Assembly (NCBI GenBank): GCA_022647615.1
Contig: JALCKZ010000001.1
Span: forward strand, 1,848,178-1,912,177
DNA: 64,000 nt
Origin: Bacteroidales bacterium
Lineage (GTDB): Bacteria > Bacteroidota > Bacteroidia > Bacteroidales > UBA932
Direction: 5' to 3'
Shown: positions 16,097-26,437 of the stretch, one piece after another
Layout of the letters: each line of letters begins with the position of its first letter
How positions within the stretch are numbered: the stretch's first letter is position 1
Position numbers and translations under genes: made by a program
Notes under the pieces: model-generated
Told to the model about the DNA's origin: nothing
The model's database searches: none
Seen by the model: the letters and a program-made list of their open reading frames with translations, nothing else

Positions 16097-17002
16097 ATGG
16101 GAAAAATATCTAAAGCATTTTCAATCGCCATTATTGCAGTTGCAACCTTAGAATGCAGCACAATAAACGCCCAAACCGTAATTACATTCAATAAAAACGG
16201 AGTTTCTACCTCAACCAAAGGAGCTTCAAAGAAAGACATCAAAACAATTGACACTACCACATTTGAAGTCACATACAAAATGTTCTGGTTTAAAAACCCA
16301 GATGATCCGTTGAAAAAGAAGTTTCATGATAAGGAAAATTTTGAAGATTTATTGCTGCTTCAGGTTGGCAAAAATATTTCCAAATGCTTCTCATACAAGA
16401 CGTTCCAAAAAGACTCCCTTATAGAAGTAACTCCAGCTGACCAGATTATGGCAAACTTGGAGAAGTTCAATGGCGGTGTAACTTTTAACATCTATCATAA
16501 TTATCCCGACGGCAAACTCACATATACAGACAATATTTTGATGGACTCATTTTTATACACAGAACCTGAACCGGAAATAGATTGGATGCTGCAGCCGGAA
16601 ACAAAGGAAGTAATCGGTTATAGCTGTAACCGTGCAACATGCACATTCAGAGGTAGAAACTATGAAGCATGGTACACAAATGAGATTCCGTCCTCATCGG
16701 GTCCATGGAAGTTCCGCGGTCTCCCTGGCCTGATTCTCTCTGTAAAAGATGATTCCAGAATCATCAGTTATGAAGCCACAGGACTTAGAAAATGCTCGCA
16801 CCCAATAACTTATAAAGACGCTAAATACATCAGCACAAATAGAGAAAAGTTCAATCAGCAGGAGATAAAGTATCAAAAGGCTCCAATAGACTACATGTCA
16901 ACTAACTCCAATATCAAAATGACCATTACTAATCCGGATGGTTCTCCTTCTGATATGAGCCAGTTCAGGAATTTGCAGTACAATCAACTTGAACTGAAGT
17001 AA
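16097..17002 (+). CDS. GLPGLI family protein
   Basis: A 301-residue exported protein with a signal peptide (about 1-25, ending INAQ) and the family-defining motif RGLPGLIL near residue 214. It is preceded by TYEAWYTNEIP-like and SCNRATCTFRGRNYEAWY segments characteristic of the family. Function is unknown. GLPGLI genes commonly sit next to TonB-dependent-receptor-like outer-membrane proteins, as here. Likely periplasmic. It is divergent from a two-component operon and has phased TTAACAC boxes in its promoter, so I infer that this regulator controls it. Confidence 0.88.
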   Translation: MGKISKAFSIAIIAVATLECSTINAQTVITFNKNGVSTSTKGASKKDIKTIDTTTFEVTYKMFWFKNPDDPLKKKFHDKENFEDLLLLQVGKNISKCFSYKTFQKDSLIEVTPADQIMANLEKFNGGVTFNIYHNYPDGKLTYTDNILMDSFLYTEPEPEIDWMLQPETKEVIGYSCNRATCTFRGRNYEAWYTNEIPSSSGPWKFRGLPGLILSVKDDSRIISYEATGLRKCSHPITYKDAKYISTNREKFNQQEIKYQKAPIDYMSTNSNIKMTITNPDGSPSDMSQFRNLQYNQLELK

Positions 17003-17059
17003 TTGCATTGCATTTACAAGTACTCTTGTAATTCCAATAAAAGCACACTTATAATTCCA

Positions 17060-17140
17060 TTTACAAGTTCATTTACAGGTTTCGCTCTGGCTTACTCGTA
17101 CGAAACGCACTCGCTCAACTTCTGTAAATGAACTTGTAAA
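17060..17140. repeat. long inverted repeat between GLPGLI and barrel genes
   Basis: 19-bp perfect arms (17060-17078 and 17122-17140; TTTACAAGTTCATTTACAG) enclose 43 nt. Those 43 nt hold a smaller stem (GTTTCG/CGAAAC). The right arm ends 15 bp before the next start codon. There is no T run, so it looks more like a leader structure or a palindromic insertion than a simple terminator. Confidence 0.7.
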
Positions 17141-17155
17141 ATAATCATGACATAG

Positions 17156-20014
17156 ATGAAGTACATAGGCTTAAACATATTTTTAGTAGTGTTGTTTTTG
17201 TTGATAACAACCGGAAAAGCGGCTGCGCAAATATACAGCGGACATGTAGCAGATAAGGCTGATGGACAGCCGCTTTCAGGTGTTATTGTTACGGCATTGG
17301 ATGGCAGAGGTAAAATTATCAAATACACTACAACTAACAAAGCAGGAGATTTTGCAATGAGCATCCAGAATCCCGTGAAACTGGAATTTTCCATGATGAG
17401 CTACAAAAAAGTCTCTGTAATGGCATCTGCCGGCAAGCTCATTATTCTGATGAACATGGAGTCCACTAACCTAAAAGAAGTCTATGTAAAGGCCCCTAAA
17501 CTTACATTAAGGGGAGATACACTTGCCTACAATGTAGCAAGTTACGCAGAGGCGCAGGACAAGAATATTGGGGATGTAATAAAGAAAATGCCGGGCATTG
17601 AGATTAAAAAGGACGGAGAAATTTACTACAACGGAGAACCCATAAATAAATTTTACATAGACGGAAATGACATGGTAAGTGACCGATATGGTCTGGCTAC
17701 CAACAATATAAAACCGGAAGATGTGCAAAAGGTTGAAGTACTGGAGCATCATCAGCCAATAAAGTCGCTTAAAAACAAGGTATTCAGCGATAAAGCAGCA
17801 ATCAATTTAAAATTAAAAGAATCGGCCAAAGCCAGATGGGCCGGGAATCAGTCGGGAGCAGGAGGATATGCAAACAGCTCATATACTGAAGCCAGCAAAG
17901 CTGATAAAGTAGATAATAGATCTATACTATATAATGGGAACGCCTTCCTAATGAGGATGGGGAAAAAAAATCAGACAATGATTTCTGCAAAAACAGATAA
18001 CACAGGCAAAGATTTTTCATCTGATTTAGAGAGCTTTACAATAGAAGATTATGAGGCAGCAGACTCAAAGGATTACAAAGCAGAAACATGGTTCTCTGCA
18101 GGAACAACCGCTGCACCGCTGGACAGCAGAAGAACAAGATTCAACCGCTCTGCTCTAATGTCATTTGACAATTCAAAAAAGCTTAGTGATGATTACACAT
18201 TCAATGTTCATCTGGATTATTATTATGACCGTCTAACATCTTTATATACAGGCAATACAAAGTACTACCTAAAAGACAGCTCAATAAATGACAATACTTT
18301 TGAAGCAGCAAAAGCGTACACCCATAAGGCAGACATCAAGATGCATTTGAAAGCAAATACTGATAAGTTTTATATGTATGAAGGCCTTAAGGCAGGACTT
18401 GCTTGGCAAGATGCAAAAACTTACACAGCAGGTACTTATCCCAACAGGCAAAATGCATGGACGCCGCTGAATAGTTTCCAAAACAATTTAAAGTACATTA
18501 AAAATGCTGATAACAGCAAGACATTCACAATAGCTTCCGTAATTAAATACATAACTCAGAATCAGAATCTTCAAGTGAACAGAGATACATCAGCAATTGC
18601 GTCTGCTACAGCATTATCAGCAGCAATCAGCACAACAACATCAACATCAACATCAACATCGTCATCATCATCATCATCAGCGGTAGCAGCAGACAGCCTG
18701 CTTCAGCATCAGACAATCAACACAAAAGCTTTATACACAAACAATAACATAGCTTTTAGCGGAAACGTTGGAGCTTTTGTGTATGACTTTTCTTGCGGTG
18801 CAGAAGCGCTTTGGAAATCCTTAAAGACAAATCTGCAAGGGGTAAAAGACACATCTCTAATAATGGTTAATAACTTGACCACAGGATATTTAGGCTGTTA
18901 TGTAAAGCCGTCGCTGACATATAAGACATCGTCAATTAGAATAGAGTTTCAGATTCCGACAGGTTATTATTACTCTTTTATCCGCCAGGCAGATAAAAAG
19001 TTAGAGCGAGAAAACGCAAAATGGAGAAATTTAGAGGATAAAAATTCAGGCATGATAACCTACAAGCCAGAAATATATTTTACATGGTACCTTACAGGAA
19101 AATTCATGCTCTCCGCATCCGCCTCAATTGGGAAAGATGCGACAGATGTGGACAATATATATACAGGCGGCATTATGTCCGGCTACAGAAATATATCGTG
19201 CGGTATAAATGATTTTGCTCAATCTAAGTCTAAAAGCATTTCTGTTTCCGTTAATTACAAAGACCCGCTAAATGGACTTTTCTTTAACGCAGGAGCAGCC
19301 AGGACATGGAACAAAAATCCATATTTATCTTCTCAGCAATTTGATAATGAATATATTATAAGTTCATACTATAAAGAGAGCCACAACACAACAGCAGACT
19401 TTTTATATGGCGGGATAACTAAAAATATTGATGCTCTTGGAGGTCCAATTAAATTAGACGCAAGTTATACTCGCTTCAATTATAATTTAATGCAAAGCAT
19501 TGCTGCTTCATCATCAGGAGTTCAGGGTATCTCAACAGCCGCAAACAAAATCAAATATATTAGCAGCACACTCTCCATTAGCCCGCACTTAACATTCCAT
19601 TTTTCAAGCTGGCTTAATACAGAATATACGCTTAATTATCAACACTCTACATTAAAATTTGCAGACCGGAAAACCACTTCTCACAACAGCTATAGCCAAA
19701 AACTGGATTTGAATTTTGTTGTGGGAAAACATGTAACATTCCAACTTGTAACTGAACATTATCATACGGAACTGGGTGGAGCAAATTCAACAATAAATTC
19801 ATCAGAAAAAGGCAAGCGGACAAAAGACATGCTTTTGCAAGATTTTATGCTTCAGTGGAAAGTCAATAAATCATTGAGCATCAATTTGTACGCATATAAC
19901 TTGTTCAACAAGAAAGAATACGCATACACCGTATTCAGCGGCTCCACATCTGTAAGCAGTTCATACAGAATACGTCCGCGCAATGTAATGGCCGGGTTCT
20001 TATGGAGCTTTTAA
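17156..20014 (+). CDS. outer-membrane beta-barrel protein with carboxypeptidase-like regulatory domain
   Basis: 952 residues with a signal peptide (about 1-25). A CarboxypepD_reg-like domain follows (about 26-105; SGHVADKADGQPLSGVIV), then a plug-like region (about 120-215, with KKMPGIEIKKDGEIYYNG). The rest is barrel to the C-terminal aromatic AGFLWSF, the usual outer-membrane end signal. It resembles TonB-dependent-receptor-like proteins that pair with GLPGLI proteins, but no clear TonB box was identified. Residues about 479-512 are a Ser/Thr/Ala homopolymeric insert encoded by a trinucleotide-like microsatellite (ACATCA/TCATCA, 18637-18680). Probably co-regulated with the GLPGLI gene. Confidence 0.85.
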   Translation: MKYIGLNIFLVVLFLLITTGKAAAQIYSGHVADKADGQPLSGVIVTALDGRGKIIKYTTTNKAGDFAMSIQNPVKLEFSMMSYKKVSVMASAGKLIILMNMESTNLKEVYVKAPKLTLRGDTLAYNVASYAEAQDKNIGDVIKKMPGIEIKKDGEIYYNGEPINKFYIDGNDMVSDRYGLATNNIKPEDVQKVEVLEHHQPIKSLKNKVFSDKAAINLKLKESAKARWAGNQSGAGGYANSSYTEASKADKVDNRSILYNGNAFLMRMGKKNQTMISAKTDNTGKDFSSDLESFTIEDYEAADSKDYKAETWFSAGTTAAPLDSRRTRFNRSALMSFDNSKKLSDDYTFNVHLDYYYDRLTSLYTGNTKYYLKDSSINDNTFEAAKAYTHKADIKMHLKANTDKFYMYEGLKAGLAWQDAKTYTAGTYPNRQNAWTPLNSFQNNLKYIKNADNSKTFTIASVIKYITQNQNLQVNRDTSAIASATALSAAISTTTSTSTSTSSSSSSSAVAADSLLQHQTINTKALYTNNNIAFSGNVGAFVYDFSCGAEALWKSLKTNLQGVKDTSLIMVNNLTTGYLGCYVKPSLTYKTSSIRIEFQIPTGYYYSFIRQADKKLERENAKWRNLEDKNSGMITYKPEIYFTWYLTGKFMLSASASIGKDATDVDNIYTGGIMSGYRNISCGINDFAQSKSKSISVSVNYKDPLNGLFFNAGAARTWNKNPYLSSQQFDNEYIISSYYKESHNTTADFLYGGITKNIDALGGPIKLDASYTRFNYNLMQSIAASSSGVQGISTAANKIKYISSTLSISPHLTFHFSSWLNTEYTLNYQHSTLKFADRKTTSHNSYSQKLDLNFVVGKHVTFQLVTEHYHTELGGANSTINSSEKGKRTKDMLLQDFMLQWKVNKSLSINLYAYNLFNKKEYAYTVFSGSTSVSSSYRIRPRNVMAGFLWSF

Positions 20015-22164
20015 ATCTGCTTTAAAGGAAGAGCAAATAAGAATCTAGAACCGCCATGATATGAAGTATCCAAATAGACTTCACCACCAAGCGCATGAGC
20101 AATCAGACGGCAAATGTGAAGTCCCAAACCAGTCCCCTGTTCAAATGTATCAAGCTTCTCAAAGCGCTCAAAAATAGCATCAGATTTATCTTGAGGCACT
20201 CCTACTCCGGTATCAGTTACAGAGAACAATATCAAGCCTTTATCTGCTCCCTTAAGCACAGAATTAATTGATACTTCCTGCGTCTTTGCCTTACGATTAA
20301 CTTTTCTCTCAGATGGCAATTTATAACCTTCGCACCCTCCGATAAGCATCTCATAATCCAAAATTATTGAACCTTGTTTTGTAAACTTTGCAGCGTTTGT
20401 CAGGAAATTATCAAGCAAACGGACTATTTTTTGTTTATCAGTTTGAATAACAATGTCATCATTATGAGGCAAGAAAGACATAACTGTACAAGAATTTGCG
20501 TATTGAGGATGCTTCCTTGCAGAAGAAATGCAATAATCGCAAAGCCAATTAAGAGAACATTCTGAATTAGTGATTTGTATATCTCCTGACTCCATCATGG
20601 CGATATCCATAACATCATTAATTTTTGTTAAAAGAATCTCTGTATTCTCTTTAATAAGTTTGGAGAATTGCGTTTTTTCAGCCTTTTCCAAATCAGAATT
20701 TTCATCCGCCAGCATATCGGAAAAACCCACAATTGCATTTAAAGGAGTTCTTATCTCATGACTCATATTTTGAAGAAATACACTCTTCAGTTTATTGGCG
20801 CTCTCCGCCTTATTTTTTAAAATGCGGGTTTTTGCCAGAACCTTTATAGCGACAATAAGCAAAATCGTAAGTATAACAAGAAAAGCAATTGCTACTATAA
20901 TTACCATCCTGCTGAACCTCAAATCAGAACGGGCATTATCAATTTTAAGTTTGTTAACGTCATATAGAACCTGCAGCTCTTTAGTTTTTTCCTTAACACT
21001 CTCGCTTCTCTCCGCTTTTACAGCATCAAGATACTCAAGGGTATACTTTAACAAATCCGGATCATTAGGAATAGAGCGCCCTGCCAGAACTCTGTCTCTC
21101 AAACATTCTTGCCACATCCATTTTTCAGATTTGCTTTTACTATTTAGAGCTGCATCCAAATATGGAATAGCTTTTTCATATTGTTTTGTAGCCATATAAT
21201 ATCTTATATATGAGATAGAATATGGAGCATCAAAATCTTCTGCAATTTTTGGATTACCATCTGCCAATGCTTTTATTTTTACAAACAATGCCTCAATCTC
21301 AGCTTTGGATAGAACCGTTGTATCCATAAGCATCCTTCTATAGCTGACGTAGTAATATGAATCCAATTTTCTAAACTTCCTCCCCTCTTTTTTATATTTA
21401 TTCTCCAATTTAGAACCTATTTCAATCAATTTTAAATCAGCATTATAAGACTTTTCCAACATTCCTTTGCGGGAATAAAAATTTGCAGCAAGTACATAAT
21501 AGACGCCCGGCAGAACTTCTCGTCCGTCAGAAGGGAGCTTGTTTATTAATTTCCCCAAGTCACCAATATAATCAGCATACAGACTATCAGTTGTGACATA
21601 AGAGAGCGCAGCGCAAAGGTTAAAAAGCATCCCGACAGATTCATATATTTTCCCCTTTTTATTAGAGGATATAAAATCAGCATCATCAATATTTATTTTC
21701 TTAGCACTCTCAATCAAATTGCATAGCATTTCAGATTTTTCCCTATCACTTTTATAATCAAAGGTCTTAATAGTGTAAACATACTTAAGATATGTAACAA
21801 CCTCCTTTTGTGCATTGCTGGAAGGAAGTTTCTCGGCATGTACAATATAGCGGGCTATTGTATCTGATTTATCTATATTCATCAGATTCCTAATTGCTTC
21901 CAATTCCGTTATCTCATCTTTTCTTTCAGATGAAATGTTCCACAACAAACGGTTATATTTTATGTAATGAGCAGTATCTGAAGTTATATCCATAAGGTTG
22001 TGGAGCAATCTAACTTTACTTGAATACGACGGCTGCTTGGAAAGCTCCGCCACAAGACTGTCTGATGTTTTAGAAAGCGAACCAGCTGTCACACACGGAA
22101 ATAAGATGACAAGCGATACAGTTGCAAGTACGGATATGAATATTTTCTTAAAGGAATATCTCAT
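20011..22164 (-). CDS. sensor histidine kinase, array member A (last gene of array)
   Basis: 717 residues, the shared plan of the array. A signal peptide/anchor (1-25) leads into an all-helical extracytoplasmic sensor with TPR-like repeats (about 30-400; for example YMATKQYEKAIPYLDAAL at 323-340). The motif YYYVSYRRML is conserved across paralogues, as is KTKELQVLYD just before the single TM (about 417-442). A short linker, DHp domain (His469 in [11 protein letters not shown]) and CA domain follow (N-box LDNFLTNAAKF, G1 DTGVGVP, G2 [11 protein letters not shown]). A 40-residue insert separates N-box and G1. It ends 4 bases inside the convergent barrel gene. There is no receiver domain. A regulator partner is not obvious. 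Confidence 0.9.
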   Translation of the reverse strand: MRYSFKKIFISVLATVSLVILFPCVTAGSLSKTSDSLVAELSKQPSYSSKVRLLHNLMDITSDTAHYIKYNRLLWNISSERKDEITELEAIRNLMNIDKSDTIARYIVHAEKLPSSNAQKEVVTYLKYVYTIKTFDYKSDREKSEMLCNLIESAKKINIDDADFISSNKKGKIYESVGMLFNLCAALSYVTTDSLYADYIGDLGKLINKLPSDGREVLPGVYYVLAANFYSRKGMLEKSYNADLKLIEIGSKLENKYKKEGRKFRKLDSYYYVSYRRMLMDTTVLSKAEIEALFVKIKALADGNPKIAEDFDAPYSISYIRYYMATKQYEKAIPYLDAALNSKSKSEKWMWQECLRDRVLAGRSIPNDPDLLKYTLEYLDAVKAERSESVKEKTKELQVLYDVNKLKIDNARSDLRFSRMVIIVAIAFLVILTILLIVAIKVLAKTRILKNKAESANKLKSVFLQNMSHEIRTPLNAIVGFSDMLADENSDLEKAEKTQFSKLIKENTEILLTKINDVMDIAMMESGDIQITNSECSLNWLCDYCISSARKHPQYANSCTVMSFLPHNDDIVIQTDKQKIVRLLDNFLTNAAKFTKQGSIILDYEMLIGGCEGYKLPSERKVNRKAKTQEVSINSVLKGADKGLILFSVTDTGVGVPQDKSDAIFERFEKLDTFEQGTGLGLHICRLIAHALGGEVYLDTSYHGGSRFLFALPLKQI

Positions 22165-22209
22165 ATTAAATGATTTGCTTTATCCAATGCATTACAATTT
22201 ATGCAACAT

Positions 22210-24327
22210 TTATTTTATAGGATGGGCAAACAAAAATCTTGCACCTCCGTGGTATGAAGTATCCAGTTTAACTTCTGCATGTAACCCTTTGGCAATCAAC
22301 GCACAAATATGAAGTCCTATTCCGCTGCCCGCAACAAATTTATCCAGCCGTGCAAATCTGCGGAAAATCATTTGCGCCTCCTCCGCAGGAACATCACGCC
22401 CGGTATCTGTAACTGAAAATAAAATAACTCCCTTATCCTCTAATCCCCTATCTTCCTCATTCTTTGTATCTTGGATTAAAGCATAATCGCCGACAAACTT
22501 GTCCGGCTCAATTTGATAGTCTACTGTTATGCTCCCTTCCTTTGTAAATTTGCATGCATTTGTCAGGAAATTCACAAGAACCTGAATAGTTCTTCTTCTA
22601 TCGGTGACAAACATATAATTCTCTGCATGAGGCTTATACAAAATCTCAACACCTTTATTTGCGTAACCTTGAGTACTTGCAACAGCAAACTGGCAAATCT
22701 CATTTATACTATATGACTTTAACTCAAATTTCATGTTGCCGGATTCCATTTCTGAAATATCAAGAATGTCATTTACCATCCCAAGCAGAATAGCTGTGTT
22801 CTTGTCTATCAATGACATATACTCCTTTCTTTCATCAGAAGAGAGCACATCCCCATCCTCCGCCAGCAATCTTGAGAAACCTGTAATACCATTCAACGGA
22901 GTACGAATTTCATGATTCATATTCTGGATAAAGACTGTTTTCATGTTGTTGGCATGCTCCGCCTTTTCTTTCTCTATATTCAATTTTTTTAGCGTCTCCG
23001 ATAGTTTTTGGGAGAGTCTCTGGCTGTTTTTCAGCAGATGGAATGTAATTGCCAGCAAAAGAATGACTATCAGCAGCGCCGCCAAAGAGAAATAAGGGAA
23101 TTTAATAGTATCTTTTTGCTTGTCACTCTCAACATCATACAAGAATCTAAGAGACCTGGCAGTATTCTCAAAATAGACATTTGTTGAATCATGAGTGGTA
23201 TAAAAATACTTCATGGCAGCAGGAAGCATATTCTTATCATGCAGAGAATCACCTGCTATTATTCTGTAATTCAAGCACTCTTGTCTAATCCAATTAAGAG
23301 AATCCGCAGGACTGTTTACAGCTACATCAAGTATCGGCAACGCCTTGTCATACTGTTTAGTAAAAAAATAATATCTAATTTTCGAGATAGGCGCGGGACT
23401 GGAGAAATCATAATAAACTTCTGCATTCCTGGAGGCAATAACCTTGATAGAAGAGTATATTTTATCTATTTGAGCTCTCGACAGGACATTAGAAAGGGTG
23501 AGCATTCTGCAGAGAGTGACGTATCTCATAGGGTCTCTTGTAAAATAAATTCTGCCTTCTTTTTTCTTCATATTTTCAAAGTCTGAGCAGAATTTAATCA
23601 ATTGAACATCAGATGCCAGCGCTTCATTCTCCATATTGCTTCCAAAATAAAATTTAGAAGACATGGAACAATAAATCTTCCTTAGCAAATAGCTTGGACG
23701 ATTCTTAAACTTTCCCAGCAAATCTCTTGTAGCATATATATAATGGGAATAAAGTTCAGAGGCAGAGGTATATGAGAGCAAATAAGACAGAATCAGCAAG
23801 TTGCCCGTTTTTTCATAAAGCGTTGGGAATTTGTTATTCTGAATTTTGTCTCTAAACGCTTTTACCTTTATGGAAAAATCAGCGGTATTCAATCCGTGAG
23901 ATATGGATGAAACCATATCATAATACCTTAAATATTGCACAAGCTCTCTCTGCTTATCAGATACTGGAAGATGCTTTGCCATATCCAAAAATCTTGGCAT
24001 CTCTTTTTCAAATTCATTTGCAAGATTTGCCAGAGCAACATATTGGTTATCAACATCTTTATTTTCGGATGCAAGATTTAAAATCTGTAATGATGTATTC
24101 CTCCTCTCCTCATTGGAATCAGACAAATCCAATATATTAAGGAGAATATTTATTTTTTGTTTATAGGGCAGGTTATCATTGTATATGCGCACAAGACTAT
24201 CTCTTGTATTGCTTCTAAATGCCGGAAACTGAATATTTTCCTGTGCATTTAGATTCACATGACCAGCAAATATGCAAAACAGAAACTGCAATACTGCTGC
24301 AACCGCAAACAGATGATATCTTTTCAT
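22210..24327 (-). CDS. sensor histidine kinase, array member B
   Basis: 705 residues with signal peptide 1-28, helical sensor, TM about 411-432 and phospho-acceptor His472 in [13 protein letters not shown]. The N-box VNFLTNACKF is intact, but the G1 box reads DTGRDVP: the second Gly of DxGxG is replaced by Asp. The F-box region FRRFARLDKF and G2 GSGIGLHICAL remain. Nucleotide binding could be weakened or altered. It shares this change with member C, its upstream neighbour (34-nt gap), so the two are sister duplicates. The sensor motif has drifted (MRYVTLCRML). Confidence 0.88.
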   Translation of the reverse strand: MKRYHLFAVAAVLQFLFCIFAGHVNLNAQENIQFPAFRSNTRDSLVRIYNDNLPYKQKINILLNILDLSDSNEERRNTSLQILNLASENKDVDNQYVALANLANEFEKEMPRFLDMAKHLPVSDKQRELVQYLRYYDMVSSISHGLNTADFSIKVKAFRDKIQNNKFPTLYEKTGNLLILSYLLSYTSASELYSHYIYATRDLLGKFKNRPSYLLRKIYCSMSSKFYFGSNMENEALASDVQLIKFCSDFENMKKKEGRIYFTRDPMRYVTLCRMLTLSNVLSRAQIDKIYSSIKVIASRNAEVYYDFSSPAPISKIRYYFFTKQYDKALPILDVAVNSPADSLNWIRQECLNYRIIAGDSLHDKNMLPAAMKYFYTTHDSTNVYFENTARSLRFLYDVESDKQKDTIKFPYFSLAALLIVILLLAITFHLLKNSQRLSQKLSETLKKLNIEKEKAEHANNMKTVFIQNMNHEIRTPLNGITGFSRLLAEDGDVLSSDERKEYMSLIDKNTAILLGMVNDILDISEMESGNMKFELKSYSINEICQFAVASTQGYANKGVEILYKPHAENYMFVTDRRRTIQVLVNFLTNACKFTKEGSITVDYQIEPDKFVGDYALIQDTKNEEDRGLEDKGVILFSVTDTGRDVPAEEAQMIFRRFARLDKFVAGSGIGLHICALIAKGLHAEVKLDTSYHGGARFLFAHPIK

Positions 24328-24361
24328 AATAGGTTGCTTTCTGCACTCAAAGGTAGAAAGT

Positions 24362-26428
24362 TTAATTATTAATTATCGGGTGAATGAACAAAAATCTTGC
24401 ACCACCTCGGTAAGAAGTATCTAATTTAGCTTCCGCATGCAATCCTTTGGCAATCAAAGCACAAATGTGCAAGCCAAGGCCGCTCCCCTGTTTAAATCTG
24501 TCCAACTTTGTAAAGCGTCTAAATATAGCATCTGCCTTATCAGCCGGAATATCTCTCCCCGTATCCGTCACAGAAAAAGTCACAAAGCCCTGCTGCTCAA
24601 GACTATATTCAACCGTTATACTTCCCTTTACAGTAAATTTACATGCGTTTGTCAAATAGTTAATCAGAACCTGCGCCAATCTGTTTCTGTCGGTGACAAG
24701 GATAAAATCCTCAGGATGAGGGTTAAATATCATCTGGACCCCTTCGGCGGCTCTATTTTTAACGCTGGAAACCACAAAACTGCAAATGTCGTTTAGACTA
24801 TTTGGCATAAGGTTATATTTAACCTCCCCTGCCTCCATTTCCGCCACATCTACGACATCACTAACCATGGAAAGCATCAAATCAGAATTCTTGGTAACAA
24901 GCTGCATATATTCATTTTTCTCCTCTTTGGATAGCGTATCTCCCTCTTCCACAATCAGTCTGGAAAATCCGTTAATTGCGTTCAACGGTGTCCTTATCTC
25001 ATGGTTCATGTTCTGCAAGAACACTGTCTTCATCTTATTGGCATTAACTGCTCTCTGCTTTGCCAGATTAAGATTGCGCATTGCTTTAGATAACCTGACA
25101 GATAATTTTCTTGACCGCCTCAAAAAGTAAAGAGCAATTATTAGAAGAACAATAACAACAAAAAGCGCTGCAAATGAGATATATAGAATCTTCATTGTGG
25201 CCGCCTGCTTAAGATTGTTAAAATCATATACCACCTGAAGCTCTTTAGATTTCTCAGCAATGTTCTCCTGCTGCATCTCTTCCAGACACGCAACATACTG
25301 AATAGCATAATCTTGCATATTTTTATCCCCGACAGCTTCTCCTGCAACCAGCCTGTATTTTAATGCCTCTCTTAAAAAACCCTTATCTGCAATTTTCTTT
25401 TTAAGAGCGCTGTCCAAAATTGGAATAAGAATATCATACTGCTTAGTAGAAAAATAGTAGCGGGACCTCGCTATAGGAGTGTTATAAAAATCATCATTGA
25501 CATCATCCTGTTTTGCAGCTAAAACCTTTATTTTCTGGAAAATAGCATCAATTTGCCCTCTGGAAAGGACATTAGAATAAGTTAACATTCTTCTATAACT
25601 GACATACCTGAAGCGGTCCATGTTCTTATAAATTCTCCCCACAGATTTGTAGTATGCTTCCATGTTATCTTCCAGCTTAAGAAGGTTTAAATCAGCAGCA
25701 AGCGCCTCTTTATTTTGCTTTTGCTTAAAATAGTAAAGTGCTGCAACAGAATAATATGTATTTGAAATTAAACTAACTCCGGAATATCGCGGCAGCTTAT
25801 CTATCATTTTTCCAAGGTCCTTCAAATATCTCCCGTATAAATCACCCTTTGAATAATATGAAAGGTTATAGCAAAGAATTAGCAAATCGCCGCATTTTTG
25901 ATAGATATCCCCTCCTCTGCCCTCTTCATATACTTTGATTAAATTGCTTATATGCGCGGCTTTTACCTTTTCATTTGTATAGTCATTAACCTTTGCGTTC
26001 TCCCTGTACCTTATAAATTGTTTTACATCTTTTTGTTCGTCTGATGCAGGAACTTTTTCTATAAGTTCCAGACAATCAAACTTTGTAGGATCCTCCAGCT
26101 GCTCAATGTCTTTGATAGATTCTATCTGAATATGATAGTCATTATTCTCTTTGGAAAGCCTGTACATGTCTTTTGCAATGATACCTCTAAGTGAATCATT
26201 ATCAGCTAAATCATATATATCAAGCGCAATTTTTATTTTCTGCTTGTAAGGCATTTTGCCGGCACGGTTATAGACACGCAGCAAGCTGTCTCTTATTGCC
26301 TCCCTATCAATTCTGACATGCGCAGCACTCTGTGCACCAATAGAAACCGGGGTGATTGACAACAGAAACAATAAGAATGAGGTGACAATAAATACTTTAG
26401 GGGCGACATTCAAAAACTTCATAAACAA
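24362..26428 (-). CDS. sensor histidine kinase, array member C
   Basis: 688 residues with TM about 413-436 and a short coiled-coil-like linker. His476 lies in [13 protein letters not shown], the N-box is [10 protein letters not shown], the G1 variant is DTGRDIP, and G2 is GSGLGLHICAL. The sensor carries FRYVSYRRML near residue 273-282 and the KELQVVYD juxtamembrane motif. The gene starts 9 nt after the stop of member D. The G1 Gly-to-Asp change is shared with B only, which dates the substitution before their duplication. Confidence 0.9.
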   Translation of the reverse strand: MFMKFLNVAPKVFIVTSFLLFLLSITPVSIGAQSAAHVRIDREAIRDSLLRVYNRAGKMPYKQKIKIALDIYDLADNDSLRGIIAKDMYRLSKENNDYHIQIESIKDIEQLEDPTKFDCLELIEKVPASDEQKDVKQFIRYRENAKVNDYTNEKVKAAHISNLIKVYEEGRGGDIYQKCGDLLILCYNLSYYSKGDLYGRYLKDLGKMIDKLPRYSGVSLISNTYYSVAALYYFKQKQNKEALAADLNLLKLEDNMEAYYKSVGRIYKNMDRFRYVSYRRMLTYSNVLSRGQIDAIFQKIKVLAAKQDDVNDDFYNTPIARSRYYFSTKQYDILIPILDSALKKKIADKGFLREALKYRLVAGEAVGDKNMQDYAIQYVACLEEMQQENIAEKSKELQVVYDFNNLKQAATMKILYISFAALFVVIVLLIIALYFLRRSRKLSVRLSKAMRNLNLAKQRAVNANKMKTVFLQNMNHEIRTPLNAINGFSRLIVEEGDTLSKEEKNEYMQLVTKNSDLMLSMVSDVVDVAEMEAGEVKYNLMPNSLNDICSFVVSSVKNRAAEGVQMIFNPHPEDFILVTDRNRLAQVLINYLTNACKFTVKGSITVEYSLEQQGFVTFSVTDTGRDIPADKADAIFRRFTKLDRFKQGSGLGLHICALIAKGLHAEAKLDTSYRGGARFLFIHPIINN

Positions 26429-26437
26429 ACTTTAAAA

